Part shown: one piece after another, positions 4,448 to 5,151 of the stretch
Layout: each line of letters starts with the position of its first letter
How positions within the stretch are numbered: position 1 is the stretch's first letter
NCBI GenBank assembly: GCA_964614375.1
Contig: CAZTLI010000401.1
Location: 1-5,151 of the forward strand
Direction: 5' to 3'
From: CAZTLI01 sp964614375
GTDB taxonomy: Bacteria > Chloroflexota > Anaerolineae > Aggregatilineales > Phototrophicaceae
Length of the DNA stretch: 5,151 nt
Translations under genes and position numbers: made by a program
The notes under the pieces: generated by a model
What the model saw: the letters and a program-made list of their open reading frames with translations, nothing else
What the model was told of the DNA's origin: nothing
Databases searched by the model: none

Positions 4448-5151
4448 ATGACACTCACGGGCAAAGTGGCGCTGGTAACAGGTGGGAGTTCGGGCATTGG
4501 GCGGGCATCGGCATTGGCGCTGGCACGCGAGGGCGCACAGGTCGTCGTCTCGGACGTGAACGTGGACGGTGGCGAAGAGACCGTCGAACAGGTACGCGCG
4601 GCAGGTGGCGAGGCGGTTTTTATCGAAGCCGATGTCTCGCGCGGCGCGGAGGTGGCGGCGATGGTCGCGGCGGCGGTCATGGCGTTTGGTCGATTAGATT
4701 GTGCGGTGAATAATGCTGGTATATCGGGCGGTACGATTGCGAAAGTCGATGAGATTGATGAGGCCACGTTTGACAAGATAGTCAATGTCAATCTCAAGGG
4801 TGTGTGGCTCTGTATGAAGCACGAAATCCCCTATATGCTGGAACAGGAAGGCGGCGTCATCGTCAATATGGCATCGGTGGCGGGGTTGATTGGCTCACCC
4901 CGCGGCGCGGCCTATGCAGCCAGTAAACATGGTGTGATCGGTCTGACCAAATCCGCGGCGGTGGAATATGCCCGGCGCAATATCCGTGTCAATGCGGTGT
5001 GCCCCGCCTTTACGGATACGCCCATGGTGCGTGATGTCATCGAAAAAGATGCGAACATGGAACAAATCACCGTGCGCGCTATCCCCATGCGGCGCCTGGG
5101 CACGCCTGAAGAAATTGCCGAGGGCGTGGTCTGGTTGTGTTCGGATGCGTC
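4448..5151 (+). CDS. Short-chain dehydrogenase/reductase (SDR), 3' end beyond window
   Basis: A classical SDR oxidoreductase, 234 residues visible and still open at the edge; the family is usually about 250 residues, so only a short C-terminal piece is missing. The Rossmann dinucleotide motif is TGGSSGIG (11-18), and D36 at the end of strand 2 (VVVSDVN) suggests NAD(H) rather than NADP(H). D62 (ADVS), NNAG (88-91), N115 (NVNLKG), S143 (NMASVAG), and Y156-x3-K160 (YAASK) complete the catalytic tetrad N-S-Y-K. After RVNAVCP the usual Gly is replaced by Ala (PAFTDTPM, 186-193), a tolerated variation. It reduces or oxidises a carbonyl/alcohol substrate that cannot be deduced; it resembles the cyclopentanol/glucose dehydrogenase-like and FabG-like group. 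ATG 4448 has GAAGGA (4434-4439) 8 bases upstream and the conserved LTGKVALVTGG opening. Divergent from the SRPBCC gene across a 170-base region carrying both promoters. Confidence 0.95.
   Translation, partial: MTLTGKVALVTGGSSGIGRASALALAREGAQVVVSDVNVDGGEETVEQVRAAGGEAVFIEADVSRGAEVAAMVAAAVMAFGRLDCAVNNAGISGGTIAKVDEIDEATFDKIVNVNLKGVWLCMKHEIPYMLEQEGGVIVNMASVAGLIGSPRGAAYAASKHGVIGLTKSAAVEYARRNIRVNAVCPAFTDTPMVRDVIEKDANMEQITVRAIPMRRLGTPEEIAEGVVWLCSDA

Noticed and set aside
4278..4454. N-terminal extension of the SRPBCC gene by 59 codons
   Set aside because: The extension crosses a good promoter and the divergent SDR promoter, and the internal ATG 4277 has AGGAG upstream and begins exactly at the domain.
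4390..4713. 107-codon Arg/Gly-rich forward frame
   Set aside because: An out-of-frame reading of the Gly/Ala-rich SDR start; no ribosome site and no family character.
4375..4797. 140-codon minus-strand frame opposite the SDR N-terminus
   Set aside because: Ala/Ser/Thr/Pro-rich translation typical of the antisense of a GC-rich gene; the SDR motifs on the other strand are decisive.

Overview
The window looks like ordinary chromosome from a moderately GC-rich environmental bacterium. My best guess is Chloroflexota (Anaerolineae-like), because of the SpoIIIAA/Ycf45-type ATPase with a C-terminal R3H domain, the acetyltransferase-fold gene in front of it, and the general codon style. That placement is inference; there is no rRNA or other firm taxonomic marker. 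I see no phage, transposase, CRISPR array, tRNA or rRNA.

Layout: (i) 1-45 may be the tail of an upstream membrane-protein gene, overlapping a 94-residue protein with two membrane helices (38-322) that ends in a GNRA-loop hairpin. (ii) A non-coding stretch of just under 300 bases holds a sigma70-like promoter with an extended -10 and an inverted repeat over its -35. (iii) A two-gene operon follows: a degenerate, apparently tandem GNAT-fold protein (619-1617), then 12 bases later a 532-residue AAA+ ATPase with R3H domain (1630-3228), closed by a strong hairpin. (iv) A very AT-rich gap (about 3301-3470) contains two related palindromes, the second just ahead of a perfect TATAAT. It leads into a 97-residue protein of unknown function with a C-x2-H...CC pattern (3484-3777). 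(v) A short palindrome separates this from a convergent SRPBCC-fold gene on the minus strand (3852-4277). (vi) A divergent promoter region then leads to an SDR oxidoreductase (4448 onward) cut by the window end.

How they work together: only the GNAT-like/R3H-ATPase pair is a clear transcription unit. The ATPase probably acts on nucleic acid through its R3H domain; the role of the GNAT-like partner is unknown. The SRPBCC and SDR genes share a divergent control region, but nothing in the sequence ties them to one pathway. The parts most worth a second look are non-coding: the palindromic AT-rich region at 3325-3470, a short element shared by two 3' regions, and the repeated extended -10 promoter form. 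I do not see convincing evidence of a new multi-gene system.
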